Of a stretch of DNA of 64,000 nucleotides, positions 34,546-44,301 are shown piece after piece; the first letter of the stretch is position 1, and each line of letters starts with the position of its first letter. A program made the translations under genes and the position numbers. The notes beneath the pieces are model-generated. The model saw only the letters and a program-made list of their open reading frames with translations, was not told the DNA's origin and searched no databases. This stretch comes from an uncultured Flavobacteriales bacterium (GTDB lineage Bacteria; Bacteroidota; Bacteroidia; Flavobacteriales; BACL11): positions 1 to 64,000 of the forward strand of contig CAJQIZ010000004.1 in NCBI GenBank assembly GCA_905478555.1, given 5' to 3'.

Positions 34546-37245
34546 TTATTTAAAAACTTTATCAATTATTTCTTTTTGTTCTAATGCAGAGGTTTTACTA
34601 GAACCTGTTGCAGTAGCTGCTGAAGGACTTCTTGAAATTACTTCTACCCCAAGTTTTCTTAAATGAGGTAAAATAAAGGTCCAAGCACCCATATTTTCTG
34701 GTTCTTCCTGAAACCAAACTAATTCCTTAGCCTTATATTTTTCTGTTAATTCTGTAATAGTAGCTATATCCAAAGGAAATAGTTGTTCCAATCTGACAAG
34801 TGCAACTTTTTCAGATTGATCCTGTTCTCTTCTATCTAATAATTCATAATAGATTTTACCACTACATAAAACTAGTTTTTCTACCTGTGTAGGATTTATA
34901 GTATCATCAATAATTCCCTCAAATTTACCTTCCGATAAATCAGAAATAGAAGAAACACATTTAGGATGACGCAATAAACTTTTTGGAGTAAATACAATTA
35001 AGGGTTTTCTAAAATCTCTTTTTAATTGCCTCCTCATTAGATGATAAAAATTAGATGGTGTGGTACAATTTACAATCTGTAAATTATATTGAGCTCCCAT
35101 CTGTAAATACCTTTCTAATCTTGCAGAAGAATGTTCTGCACCCTGTCCCTCATATCCATGAGGTAATAACATCACCAAACCACTCATTAACTTCCATTTA
35201 TCTTCTGCACAAGAAATAAACTGATCTAACATAATTTGAGCACCATTAGAGAAGTCTCCAAATTGAGCTTCCCAAATAGTAAGTGTATTTGGCATGCTTA
35301 CAGAATATCCATAATCAAAACCTAAAACTCCATATTCTGATAAAAGAGAATTATAAGCTTCAAAAGTAGAGTTATCACTAATAGTGTTTAATGGACACAC
35401 TTCCTCTTCGGATTGTTCTACTTTTATAATAGCATGTCTGTGAGAGAAAGTTCCTCTTTCCACATCTTGACCACTTAATCTAACATTAAAACCTTCATCT
35501 AATAATGTTGCATAAGCTAATAGTTCTCCCATAGCCCAATCTAACTTATCTGTTACTTCTACCATCTTCTCTCTATCAGAAAGTAATTTCCTAGACTTCT
35601 TAAACAACTTATCCGATTCAGGTAAATCGTACAATATTTTAGCCAGTTCTAATAATCTCTTCTCATTAAAAGATGTGACTGATTTTTCTTTAAAATCGAC
35701 TTGTTTGCGCCTCTTTATTTCACTCCATTCTTCTTTTAAGAAACGAGTAATTTTAGCTTTTTTAATTTCTTTTGCTTCATCAAATCTATCTTGCAAAAAG
35801 TTTTGAAAATCCTCCTCTAACTCTTTTACAATAGAAGCTTCAACTACCCCTTCCTTCATCAATTTCTCTTTGTAAATTTCCCTTGGATTAAGGTGATTAG
35901 AAATTAATTCGTATAATTTTGGTTGAGTAAATCTTGGTTCATCTCCTTCATTATGTCCGTACTTTCGGTAGCACAATAAATCAATAAATACATCTTTTCC
36001 ATATTTTTGTCTGTATTCTACCGCTAATTGTAAAGCATGTACAACCGATTCTACATCGTCTCCGTTCACATGTAATACAGGAGATAAGGTAACCTTAGCA
36101 ATATCTGTACAATATGTACTTGACCTAGCATCCAAATAATTAGTTGTAAATCCAACCTGATTATTTACCGCAATATGAATAGTACCACCAGTCTTATATC
36201 CATCTAGTTGAGCCATTTGTATTACCTCATAAACTACTCCTTGTCCCGCTAGTGCAGCATCACCATGTAATAAAATAGGCAGAACTTTCTTATAGTCTCC
36301 TTGATAAATACTATCTAATTTCGCTCTACTAATTCCTTCAACAACAGGATCAACAGCTTCTAAATGAGAAGGGTTAGGAGCTAAACTTAACTTTACATCT
36401 TTTCCATTGGTACATTTCTGAATAGAAGTAAATCCTAAATGGTACTTTACATCTCCTGAAATAAAGTTATCTTCATATAACTTCCCTTCAAATTCAGAGA
36501 ATATCTCCTTATATGTTTTGTTGAAAATATTTGCTAATACATTTAATCTTCCCCTATGAGACATCCCCATTACAAATTCTTCCACGCCTAGTTCCGAACT
36601 ATGTTCTACTAAGGCATCTAAAGCAGGGATTAAAGATTCTGCTCCTTCTAAAGAAAATCGTTTCTGACCAACAAATTTCTTATGTAAGAAACTCTCGAAA
36701 GCAACTGCCTGATTTAATTTATGTAAAATATGTTTCTTTTGCTTGGCTTCAAATGTTGGTGTATTAGAGTTTTTATGTAACCTATTCTTAATCCATTCTA
36801 TCTCTTTAGAATCACGGATATACATATATTCTACACCTATTGATTGGCAATACACTTTTTCCAAATGCTCAACAATTACCTTCAAAGTAGATGGACCAAT
36901 ACCTACTTGATCTCCCGCCTGAAATTCAACTTCTAAGTCAGATTCTTCTAATCCAAAATTTTTAATATCTAAAGTAGGAGTATATTTCCTTCTTTCTCGT
37001 ACAGGATTTGTTTTAGTAAACAAATGACCACTTTTTCGATAAGCGTCAATCAGGTTAATTACCTTAAATTCTTTCTGAAATACCTGAGGGATGTCTTCTT
37101 CAGAATATACTTTTTTCGCAAAGTCAAAACCTTGAAAGAAATCACTCCATTCTTCCGTTATAGACTGAGGGTCTTGCAAGTACTGATCATACATCTGTTC
37201 AATCATTCCTGTATGTAGGGCTCCTAAAAAGGAAAAATTATCCAT
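34546..37245 (-). CDS. sucA: 2-oxoglutarate dehydrogenase E1 component
   Basis: The TPP-dependent decarboxylase that opens the complex. The signatures include FLGALHTGMIEQMYDQYLQDP at the N-terminus, MSHRGRLNVLANIF, LLHGDAALAGQGVVYE (TPP site), and VAVNNQVGFTT-like IHIAVNNQVGFTTNYLD. The C-terminal region holds HSSARLERYLQM and FTPKSLLRHP. The length (899 aa) is normal. A TAATTTTG promoter lies 22 nt upstream. Confidence 0.96.
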   Translation of the reverse strand: MDNFSFLGALHTGMIEQMYDQYLQDPQSITEEWSDFFQGFDFAKKVYSEEDIPQVFQKEFKVINLIDAYRKSGHLFTKTNPVRERRKYTPTLDIKNFGLEESDLEVEFQAGDQVGIGPSTLKVIVEHLEKVYCQSIGVEYMYIRDSKEIEWIKNRLHKNSNTPTFEAKQKKHILHKLNQAVAFESFLHKKFVGQKRFSLEGAESLIPALDALVEHSSELGVEEFVMGMSHRGRLNVLANIFNKTYKEIFSEFEGKLYEDNFISGDVKYHLGFTSIQKCTNGKDVKLSLAPNPSHLEAVDPVVEGISRAKLDSIYQGDYKKVLPILLHGDAALAGQGVVYEVIQMAQLDGYKTGGTIHIAVNNQVGFTTNYLDARSSTYCTDIAKVTLSPVLHVNGDDVESVVHALQLAVEYRQKYGKDVFIDLLCYRKYGHNEGDEPRFTQPKLYELISNHLNPREIYKEKLMKEGVVEASIVKELEEDFQNFLQDRFDEAKEIKKAKITRFLKEEWSEIKRRKQVDFKEKSVTSFNEKRLLELAKILYDLPESDKLFKKSRKLLSDREKMVEVTDKLDWAMGELLAYATLLDEGFNVRLSGQDVERGTFSHRHAIIKVEQSEEEVCPLNTISDNSTFEAYNSLLSEYGVLGFDYGYSVSMPNTLTIWEAQFGDFSNGAQIMLDQFISCAEDKWKLMSGLVMLLPHGYEGQGAEHSSARLERYLQMGAQYNLQIVNCTTPSNFYHLMRRQLKRDFRKPLIVFTPKSLLRHPKCVSSISDLSEGKFEGIIDDTINPTQVEKLVLCSGKIYYELLDRREQDQSEKVALVRLEQLFPLDIATITELTEKYKAKELVWFQEEPENMGAWTFILPHLRKLGVEVISRSPSAATATGSSKTSALEQKEIIDKVFK

Positions 37246-37267
37246 TCTATAGTTCTATATTTACATG

Positions 37268-37275
37268 CAAAATTA
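37268..37275 (-). promoter_or_regulatory. Promoter -7 element for sucA-sucB
   Basis: TAATTTTG followed by C on the minus strand, an exact TAnnTTTG match, 22 nt before the sucA start. Confidence 0.6.
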
Positions 37276-37315
37276 TCTATTTTTATAAGATTAGAAGTAT
37301 AAAATAGGAAGGAAT

Positions 37316-37663
37316 TTAAGAGTTAGTGAAATAACTTTTAATAAGCACTTTTTTTAATTCCCTTTTAACAATCATTTCCGATAGCATTTCAGTAAAAGAA
37401 AGTTGAGTTTTTTGCATTTCTTCTTGAACTTTCTCCTCTGCTAAATCAATTCTGTAAATTAGGTTTAATACCTTTTGAGGGTTCTGTTCGTTAAGTGCAT
37501 TTACTAAATGATATGTAAAAGAAAATAGGTATTTATAATCTGAAACAGGAGTGTCAATATCAAAATTGATTCCTATCATTAAAAAATCTTTCTCTAATTG
37601 TTGTGCCGTTTCTTGTAAGAATAAATTATTCTGAATAGATTTATTAACTTCTGTTAAATTCAT
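37316..37663 (-). CDS. Conserved hypothetical protein, helical
   Basis: A 115-residue, mostly alpha-helical, soluble protein (ETAQQLEKDFLMIGINFDID, then LMIGINFDIDTPVSDYKYL and a C-terminal run ELKKVLIKSYF). It directly abuts the polyprenyl synthase gene without a gap, so the two are co-transcribed. The leucine/glutamate heptad pattern suggests a coiled coil. No function can be named. Confidence 0.6.
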   Translation of the reverse strand: MNLTEVNKSIQNNLFLQETAQQLEKDFLMIGINFDIDTPVSDYKYLFSFTYHLVNALNEQNPQKVLNLIYRIDLAEEKVQEEMQKTQLSFTEMLSEMIVKRELKKVLIKSYFTNS

Positions 37664-38626
37664 TTAATTTATCCGTTCTTTTAATTGCTTTGCAAACAAC
37701 ACAAGAGGTTCTTTATTATTAGATTCTATTGCATCTAAATGAAACATTGCTTTGTCATAATATTCATTCATCAAATCTAGCGTAAGCTTAGGGATTCCTA
37801 ACTCTAAGAATATAGATTTCACTTTATCAATATTATTTTCATTATTATCAGATGAGAAACAAATTAATAAAGATTGTAATTGTACACTATTAGCGTTTTG
37901 TAATGCTTTTAAATATAAATATGTTTTTTTCTTAGATAAGATATCTCCCCCAACTTGTTTCCCGAAATTTTCTGGATTACCAAAAGCATCTAACAAATCA
38001 TCTTTTAATTGAAAAGCAATTCCTAAATTTACTCCAAATTGATAGATATTATCTGTTTCCTCTTTAGAAGCTCCTGCATTTATAGCTCCAATTTTCAGGG
38101 CAGCAGCAAGTAAAACAGAAGTTTTATACTCAATCATTTTTAAATAGTCTAAGATGGTAACATCTTTTCTATTCTCAAAATCCATATCCCATTGTTGACC
38201 TTCACAAACCTCACGAGCTGCTTTGTTAAACACATCTAAAACTTCTCTTAAATTTTTATCTTCTAATTGAGATATTAGTTCGTAGGATTGTAACAACATA
38301 GTATCTCCAGACAATATAGCAGTGTTTACATCCCACTTTTTATGAACTGTCTTACTGCCTCTTCTTAAAGGAGCATCATCCATAATATCATCATGCAATA
38401 ATGTGAAATTATGAAATACCTCAATAGCTAATGCAGATTTAAAAGATTTATTAATTTCAGAACAAAATAGTTGATGAGAAAGCAACATTAAAATAGGTCT
38501 CATTCGTTTACCACCTATATCTAACACATATTTTATAGGCTGATATAAATTTTTTGGATTAGATGGGTAATTTAATAAAGATAATTCCTTTTCAATAATA
38601 TCATGTAATTCTGGAATTGATTTCAT
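37664..38626 (-). CDS. Trans-polyprenyl diphosphate synthase
   Basis: A class I isoprenyl synthase of 320 residues. The first Asp-rich motif LLHDDIMDDAPLRRG and second FQLKDDLLDAFGNPENFGKQVGGDI coordinate Mg and the allylic diphosphate. GGKRMRPILMLL and LLHD are also typical. Chain length is not determined by what I can see; quinone or carotenoid chains are possible. It overlaps rmlA by 1 bp and abuts the hypothetical gene downstream. Confidence 0.9.
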   Translation of the reverse strand: MKSIPELHDIIEKELSLLNYPSNPKNLYQPIKYVLDIGGKRMRPILMLLSHQLFCSEINKSFKSALAIEVFHNFTLLHDDIMDDAPLRRGSKTVHKKWDVNTAILSGDTMLLQSYELISQLEDKNLREVLDVFNKAAREVCEGQQWDMDFENRKDVTILDYLKMIEYKTSVLLAAALKIGAINAGASKEETDNIYQFGVNLGIAFQLKDDLLDAFGNPENFGKQVGGDILSKKKTYLYLKALQNANSVQLQSLLICFSSDNNENNIDKVKSIFLELGIPKLTLDLMNEYYDKAMFHLDAIESNNKEPLVLFAKQLKERIN

Positions 38627-39483
38627 TATTTTTTTACAAGATTTACTAAATATTCTCCATAACCACTTTTTCTAAGTGGTTCAGCAATCTCTAATAATTT
38701 AGCATCATTAATATATCCCATACGCCATGCAGCTTCCTCTATACAACCTATCTTTCTTCCTTGTCTTTGTTCAATTACTTGTACATATTGGTTGGCCTGC
38801 ATTAAGGAAGTAAAAGTACCAGTATCTAACCAAGCTGTACCTCTACCCAATACTCTTACATCTAATTTACCTTGATTTAAATACTCTTTATTTACATCTG
38901 TAATTTCGTATTCTCCCCTTTCAGATAGCTGTATAGTTTTAGCAATTTCTATTACTGAATTATCATAATAATACAAACCTGGAACAGCATAATTAGATTT
39001 TGGATTTTTAGGTTTTTCTTCTAAAGAAAGAGCCTTGAAATTTTCATCAAAATCTACCACACCGTATCTTTCCGGATCATTTACATGATAACCAAATACA
39101 ATTCCACCCTCAACATCCTTACAAGAAGTTAAAGTATTTATTTTCATTTGAAAAATATTATCCCCTAATACTAAACATACTTTATCATCTCCGATAAATT
39201 TTTCTCCTAATACAAAAGCTTGAGCTAATCCATTCGGAATTTCCTGTACCTTATATTCAAACCTACAACCTAATCTACTTCCATCTCCTAACAATTTTTT
39301 AAATAATGGCAAATCATGTGGAGTAGATATAATTAATATTTCATTTATCCCTGAATACAACAAAGTAGATAAAGGGTAATATATCATAGGTTTATCATAA
39401 ATCGGCATCATCTGCTTGCTAATTGCCAAAGTAAGTGGATGTAATCTGGTTCCTGATCCACCAGCTAAAATTATTCCTTTCAT
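38626..39483 (-). CDS. rmlA: Glucose-1-phosphate thymidylyltransferase
   Basis: Makes dTDP-glucose for rhamnose and deoxysugar synthesis. The start IILAGGSGTRLHPLTLAISKQMMPIYDKP is the nucleotide-binding motif, followed by LVLGDNIF, VFGYHVNDPERYGVV, AVPGLYYYD and GRGTAWLDTGTF. The length of 285 aa is normal. No rmlBCD is adjacent, so the sugar product must be finished by genes elsewhere. It overlaps the polyprenyl synthase gene by 1 bp. Confidence 0.94.
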   Translation of the reverse strand: MKGIILAGGSGTRLHPLTLAISKQMMPIYDKPMIYYPLSTLLYSGINEILIISTPHDLPLFKKLLGDGSRLGCRFEYKVQEIPNGLAQAFVLGEKFIGDDKVCLVLGDNIFQMKINTLTSCKDVEGGIVFGYHVNDPERYGVVDFDENFKALSLEEKPKNPKSNYAVPGLYYYDNSVIEIAKTIQLSERGEYEITDVNKEYLNQGKLDVRVLGRGTAWLDTGTFTSLMQANQYVQVIEQRQGRKIGCIEEAAWRMGYINDAKLLEIAEPLRKSGYGEYLVNLVKK

Positions 39484-39484
39484 A

Positions 39485-41860
39485 TTATGATCGTTTTATT
39501 TTTAATCTATCTAAATCAATATCTTCTTCTTCATCAAAAATATCTAAGAATGGTTCTTTAAAAGCTTTCGTAGTTATTAATTTTTCTAAACTTAACAATA
39601 ATGCAGGTAATAATAATAAATTAGATAACATAGCGAAAAATAAAGTTATAGAAACAAGCAAACCAAGAGCTACTGTACCCCCAAAATCAGAAGCGACAAA
39701 CACAAAGAAACCAAAGAATAATACTACAGATGTGTAAATCATACTTACACCTGTTTCCTTTAAAGCATTAAAAACTGATTGTCGAATATTCCAATTACTA
39801 GCAACTAATTCTTGTCTGTATTTTGCTAAAAAATGAATTGTATCATCTACTGAAATACCAAAAGCGATACTAAATACTAATATAGTAGAAGGCTTAATTG
39901 GAATAGAAAAATACCCCATTATTGCAGAAGTTAATAGTAATGGAATCAAATTTGGAATTAAAGATATAATTACCATTCTGAAGGATCGGAACATCCAAGC
40001 CATAAAAATAGAAATTAGAAGAATAACAAGCAACAAACTATAAACTAAGTTACCTACTAAAAACTTTGTCCCCTCTAAAAACACTCTACTGCTTCCAGTA
40101 ATTACAACATTATACTCTTCAGGATTAAAGATAGAATCAATTTTAGGTTTTAGTTGGTTTAATATACTGTCCATTTTGGGAGTAGGTATATCTTTCATTC
40201 TTAGAGTAATTCTTGCCTTTGAATTTATATCATCTTTTAATTTTACCTCTAAATTATTAATCTCTTCTGATTTTCTAACTAATGAAGATATTCTTCCTAA
40301 ATCTCTTCTTTGCGGAAGTGTATAATATTTTGGACCATCATTTTTATAAGCCTGATTTGCATATTTCACAAATTCAATATATGAAACGGGTTTTGAAAAT
40401 TCAGAATACCTACTTAACTCATCTTGTAATTCTTGCACTTTAATCATTACATTAGGCTTATTTAGACCAGCAGAATCTTTAGTATTTATAATTATTTCTA
40501 GAGGCATTACCCCTCCAAAATTATTTTCAAAAAACTGTAAATCCTCATACAAGTCCCCATTTCTAGATAAATCATCTGTAATATTTCCTGTAGTTTTTAT
40601 AAGAGAAAGTCCGATAAATCCTAAAACAGTTAAAATAGCCGAAATAATATAAATAGTCCTTCTTTTATTTTTCACCCAATCAGAAAGTAAAACAACAACA
40701 GATCTAACCCATTTTTTATCGAGATGTTGAGTGTGTCTTAACTTAGGAGCAGGAAAAAAAGAAAACCAAATAGGAATAAGTAAAATTGAAATTATAAAGA
40801 TAAAGATGATACTAATAGCAGCAACCAATCCAAACTCCTGTAGTGTCTCACTTTTAGTAAGAATAAAAGCAGCAAAACCAGAAGCGGTGGTTAAATTGGT
40901 AAGAAGGGTAATGTTTCCAATCTTACTTATCATAAGATGTAAAGATTTATCTTTATCCTTATTTTTCTTAAATTCAGTATGGTATTTATTTATCAGAAAT
41001 ATACAATTTGGTATACCAATAACAATAATGACAGGAGGAACAAGTGCCATTAAGATAGAAATATCATATCCTAACATTCCCATAGTACCAAATGAAAACA
41101 GAACACCTATAACTACTACAATTACAGAAATTATAGTAGCTTTAAAAGATTTAAAAAACAATAATAATATAAATGAGGTAATCAATAAAGTAAATAAAAT
41201 AAAGATAGAAATTTCATCTTTGACTTTAATAGAATCAATAGTTCTTATATAAGGAAGTCCAGAATATTTCACATCTTTTCCTATGGTAGAACTATACTTT
41301 TCTCCAGAATTTACAATTTCATCTATAAGATTTTTCCTTTTTGGAGTTGCTAAGATGATTTTATTAATATCAACCAACATAATAGCAGAATAAGCATCTT
41401 TATTATAAAGCATACCTTCATAAATTTTCTGATTATGAAATACTTTTAAAGATGAATCTAACTCAGATGAAGTCATTTCGGGGAAGTACCATCTCTCTGA
41501 AATAAACTTTCTTTTTGTTGAATCTGTTGTTAATACAGGTAATTTCGTAATATTCAAAACACCATTTACACCTTCTATTCGCTCTATTTCATCACCAAAT
41601 TTATTCCATGCATATAGGTGTTCCTTACTAAAAAAGTCTACATCTTGTACAGCAATAACCATTGTATTTATACTTTCTCCAAATTCTGATTTGAAGTTTT
41701 CATAATTTATATGTGTAGGGTGTTCAGGTGGTAATATTTTAGCCATCTCATACGATAAATTCGTCTGATTAGCATAGTTAGCCATCATAACAATCATAGC
41801 AATTATCAGAGCTAGAATAAGTAACCTCCCTTTAAGTATTATATCAGATATTTTAAACAT
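39485..41860 (-). CDS. RND/MMPL-family transporter
   Basis: A 791-residue inner-membrane exporter with two repeats of six helices. The first group runs from about residue 215 to 370 with SILMALVPPVIIVIGIPNCIFLINKYHTE and ends before a long periplasmic loop. The second follows about 620-770 with ILVFSIAFGISVDDTIHFLAKYRQE, the proton-relay region of MMPL proteins. The cargo, probably a lipid or hydrophobic compound, is unknown. It lies 1 nt upstream of rmlA, a hint of envelope function. Confidence 0.85.
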   Translation of the reverse strand: MFKISDIILKGRLLILALIIAMIVMMANYANQTNLSYEMAKILPPEHPTHINYENFKSEFGESINTMVIAVQDVDFFSKEHLYAWNKFGDEIERIEGVNGVLNITKLPVLTTDSTKRKFISERWYFPEMTSSELDSSLKVFHNQKIYEGMLYNKDAYSAIMLVDINKIILATPKRKNLIDEIVNSGEKYSSTIGKDVKYSGLPYIRTIDSIKVKDEISIFILFTLLITSFILLLFFKSFKATIISVIVVVIGVLFSFGTMGMLGYDISILMALVPPVIIVIGIPNCIFLINKYHTEFKKNKDKDKSLHLMISKIGNITLLTNLTTASGFAAFILTKSETLQEFGLVAAISIIFIFIISILLIPIWFSFFPAPKLRHTQHLDKKWVRSVVVLLSDWVKNKRRTIYIISAILTVLGFIGLSLIKTTGNITDDLSRNGDLYEDLQFFENNFGGVMPLEIIINTKDSAGLNKPNVMIKVQELQDELSRYSEFSKPVSYIEFVKYANQAYKNDGPKYYTLPQRRDLGRISSLVRKSEEINNLEVKLKDDINSKARITLRMKDIPTPKMDSILNQLKPKIDSIFNPEEYNVVITGSSRVFLEGTKFLVGNLVYSLLLVILLISIFMAWMFRSFRMVIISLIPNLIPLLLTSAIMGYFSIPIKPSTILVFSIAFGISVDDTIHFLAKYRQELVASNWNIRQSVFNALKETGVSMIYTSVVLFFGFFVFVASDFGGTVALGLLVSITLFFAMLSNLLLLPALLLSLEKLITTKAFKEPFLDIFDEEEDIDLDRLKIKRS

Positions 41861-41918
41861 ATTAGCGTGTTGAGTAAAAAGAAAAATGACAACTCTTAGT
41901 AATCAAAAAATTAGTTTT

Positions 41919-42482
41919 TTAGATTGTCATCATCTCTTTTTCCTTCCCTACAAATCTTTTATCAATAATAGAAATAAATTTATCAGTTAATATCTGTACA
42001 GAAGATTCAGCATCTCTAGCCATATCTTCTGATAATCCGTCTTTAAATAATTTTTTTATTTCATCATTAGTCTTCTGTCTAACATTCCTAACACTGACCT
42101 TACAGTTTTCCGATTCAGATTTTACTTGTTTTACTAAAACTCTTCTTCTTTCCTCTGTAAGTGCAGGAACATTAATCATTATTAACTCACCATTATTCAT
42201 GGGATTTAAACCTAAATTTGCTTCTACAATCGCCTTTTCAATATCCCCAATTATACTTTTATCAAATGGTTGTATAGATATAGTTTGAGAATCTGGAGTA
42301 TTAATATTTGCTGTTTGAGACAGTGGGGTAACCGATCCATAATAATCTAACTTTACAGCAGATAACATTTGAGGAGAAGCCTTTCCCGCTCTAATCTTAG
42401 ACAACATACTATCTAATTTACTTAAAGATTCATTCATTTGCTCTTCAGCAACATCTAATATTAATTCAACTTCTTCATTCAT
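41919..42482 (-). CDS. frr: Ribosome recycling factor
   Basis: Splits the post-termination ribosome with EF-G. The 187-residue protein shows the family landmarks: EQMNESLSKLDSMLSKIRAGKASPQML, YYGSVTPLSQTANI, PFDKSIIGDIEKAI and LTEERRRVLVKQVKSESENCKVSVRNVR. It follows pyrH by 11 nt, the widespread pyrH-frr pairing. Confidence 0.97.
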   Translation of the reverse strand: MNEEVELILDVAEEQMNESLSKLDSMLSKIRAGKASPQMLSAVKLDYYGSVTPLSQTANINTPDSQTISIQPFDKSIIGDIEKAIVEANLGLNPMNNGELIMINVPALTEERRRVLVKQVKSESENCKVSVRNVRQKTNDEIKKLFKDGLSEDMARDAESSVQILTDKFISIIDKRFVGKEKEMMTI

Positions 42483-42493
42483 AATTATAATTT

Positions 42494-43201
42494 TTAAAAT
42501 TTTACTAATGTACCAATATTCTCTCCTTCACAAATTTTTTGTAGGTTCCCATAAGTGTTCATATTGAATACTTTTATTGGAAGATTGTTTTCTTTACACA
42601 ATGTAAAAGCAGTTAGATCCATCACATTTAACTCTTTTTGGAAAACTTCATCAAATGATATAGTTTCGTACATTATTGCTGTTGGGTCTTTTTCTGGGTC
42701 AGCAGTAAAAATACCATCTACTCTAGTCCCTTTTAAGATTATATCTGCCTCTATCTCTATAGCTCTTAAAGTAGCAGCAGTATCTGTAGTAAAATATGGA
42801 TTTCCAGTACCTCCTCCAAAAATAACTACTCTATTCTTATTTAAATGTCTTGTTGCTTTTCTTCTAATATATGGCTCCGCAACTTGTTCCATTCTAATAG
42901 CAGTCAGTAGTCTTGTCTCTACTTCTAACGATTCTAATGCAGACTGTAACGCCATTCCGTTTATTATCGTGGCAAGCATACCCATGTAATCTCCTTGAAC
43001 CCTGTCAAAACCAGCTCCTTCTGATTGAATTCCTCTATAAATATTACCACCACCAATAACAATAGCAACCTGTATTCCTTTATCAATTATTTGCTTAATC
43101 TCTTTTGCATAATCAGATAATCGATTAGAATCAATTCCATAATTCTGTTCCCCCATCAAAGCTTCTCCGCTTAGTTTTAAAAGTATTCTATTATATTTCA
43201 T
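42494..43201 (-). CDS. pyrH: UMP kinase
   Basis: Phosphorylates UMP to UDP. The amino-acid-kinase fold is marked by [45 protein letters not shown] [32 protein letters not shown] and [12 protein letters not shown]. The length of 235 aa is normal. A TATCTTTG promoter lies 20 nt upstream. Confidence 0.97.
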   Translation of the reverse strand: MKYNRILLKLSGEALMGEQNYGIDSNRLSDYAKEIKQIIDKGIQVAIVIGGGNIYRGIQSEGAGFDRVQGDYMGMLATIINGMALQSALESLEVETRLLTAIRMEQVAEPYIRRKATRHLNKNRVVIFGGGTGNPYFTTDTAATLRAIEIEADIILKGTRVDGIFTADPEKDPTAIMYETISFDEVFQKELNVMDLTAFTLCKENNLPIKVFNMNTYGNLQKICEGENIGTLVKF

Positions 43202-43221
43202 TAGTGGTTTAAAAAGTTGCT

Positions 43222-43229
43222 CAAAGATA
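43222..43229 (-). promoter_or_regulatory. Promoter -7 element for pyrH-frr
   Basis: TATCTTTG on the minus strand, an exact TAnnTTTG match, 20 nt before pyrH and downstream of the tsf terminator. Confidence 0.6.
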
Positions 43230-43276
43230 AGTAAAACAGATATATCTAAAAAAAAAGAATGGAATATTTACAAATA

Positions 43277-43305
43277 AAAAAAACCACCCTAAAAAGGGTA
43301 GTTTT
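43277..43305 (-). terminator. Rho-independent terminator of the rplM-rpsI-rpsB-tsf operon
   Basis: AAAACCACCCT pairs with AGGGTAGTTTT around an AAAA loop (one G-T/A-C wobble position). On the minus strand the hairpin is followed by a long T run, about 25 bp after the tsf stop. Confidence 0.8.
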
Positions 43306-43328
43306 GTATTTATTAAAAAGTTAATTAA

Positions 43329-44294
43329 TTAACCTAAAGAAACTCTTTTAAAGCTATTAACAGCAACATCACCAAAAGTCTTAATGTAAGAATCTACATT
43401 AGTATTTTCATCTTTAATAAAATTCTGATCTAATAGACATTGCTCCTGATCTAAAGTTGTATTATCAGAAATAAATCTAGAAATTTTTCCTGGAACAATC
43501 TTACCCCAAATTTGTTCTGGTTTGCCTTCAGAAGCTAATTGAGATTCAATATCAGATTTCGCTTTCCCCATCACATCATCAGAAAGTTGAGACATAGAAA
43601 TATACATAGGTACATTTTTTAATGTTTTACCTAATCTAGCTAATTCAATATTTTCTTTTTCAATAACTGCGATTCTAGCTTCCGTTTCAGAGGATACAAA
43701 TGCAGGATCAAAATCTTTATATGATAAAGTAGTAGCACCCATTGAAGCAACTTGCATTGCTAAATCCTTTGATAATACATCCGCATTATCAACAGAAGAA
43801 TTAAGACCTACTAAAACTGCAATTTTCGATCCGTGAGTATAAGAACCAACAAAGTTAGACTCTATTCTTTCGAAACCTTTAATCTCAATTTTTTCACCAA
43901 TTACACCTGTTTGTTCTGTTAGCTTTTCAGCAACAGTCATACCACCGAAATCAGCTGATAAAAAAGATTCCTTATCAGAGCTGATTAATGCAATATCTGC
44001 AAACTGAGAAGATAACTGTTTAAAAGAATCATTAATTGCTACGAAATCAGTTTCACAAGCTACAATAATAGCAACACCGGCAGTATTATCAGAATTAATT
44101 CTAGTAATAGCAATACCTTCAGATGCATCTCTGTCTGCTCTTTTAGCTGCAACTTTTTGTCCTTTTTTTCTTAAAATACTAATAGCTGCTTCAAAATCTC
44201 CATTAGCTTCTACTAAAGCATTTTTACAATCCATCATACCTGCTCCGGTTTGATTTCTTAATTTGGCTACCTCAGCCGCTTTAATTGCTCCCAT
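43329..44294 (-). CDS. tsf: Elongation factor Ts
   Basis: The nucleotide exchange factor for EF-Tu. The N-terminal LRNQTGAGMMDCKNALVEANGDFEAAISILRKKG is the EF-Tu-binding UBA-like domain, followed by ACETDFVAINDSF and dimerisation-domain repeats. The length (321 aa) is on the long side but normal for flavobacterial EF-Ts. It follows rpsB by 7 nt and ends the ribosomal operon. Confidence 0.97.
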   Translation of the reverse strand: MGAIKAAEVAKLRNQTGAGMMDCKNALVEANGDFEAAISILRKKGQKVAAKRADRDASEGIAITRINSDNTAGVAIIVACETDFVAINDSFKQLSSQFADIALISSDKESFLSADFGGMTVAEKLTEQTGVIGEKIEIKGFERIESNFVGSYTHGSKIAVLVGLNSSVDNADVLSKDLAMQVASMGATTLSYKDFDPAFVSSETEARIAVIEKENIELARLGKTLKNVPMYISMSQLSDDVMGKAKSDIESQLASEGKPEQIWGKIVPGKISRFISDNTTLDQEQCLLDQNFIKDENTNVDSYIKTFGDVAVNSFKRVSLG

Positions 44295-44301
44295 TATAGT
44301 T

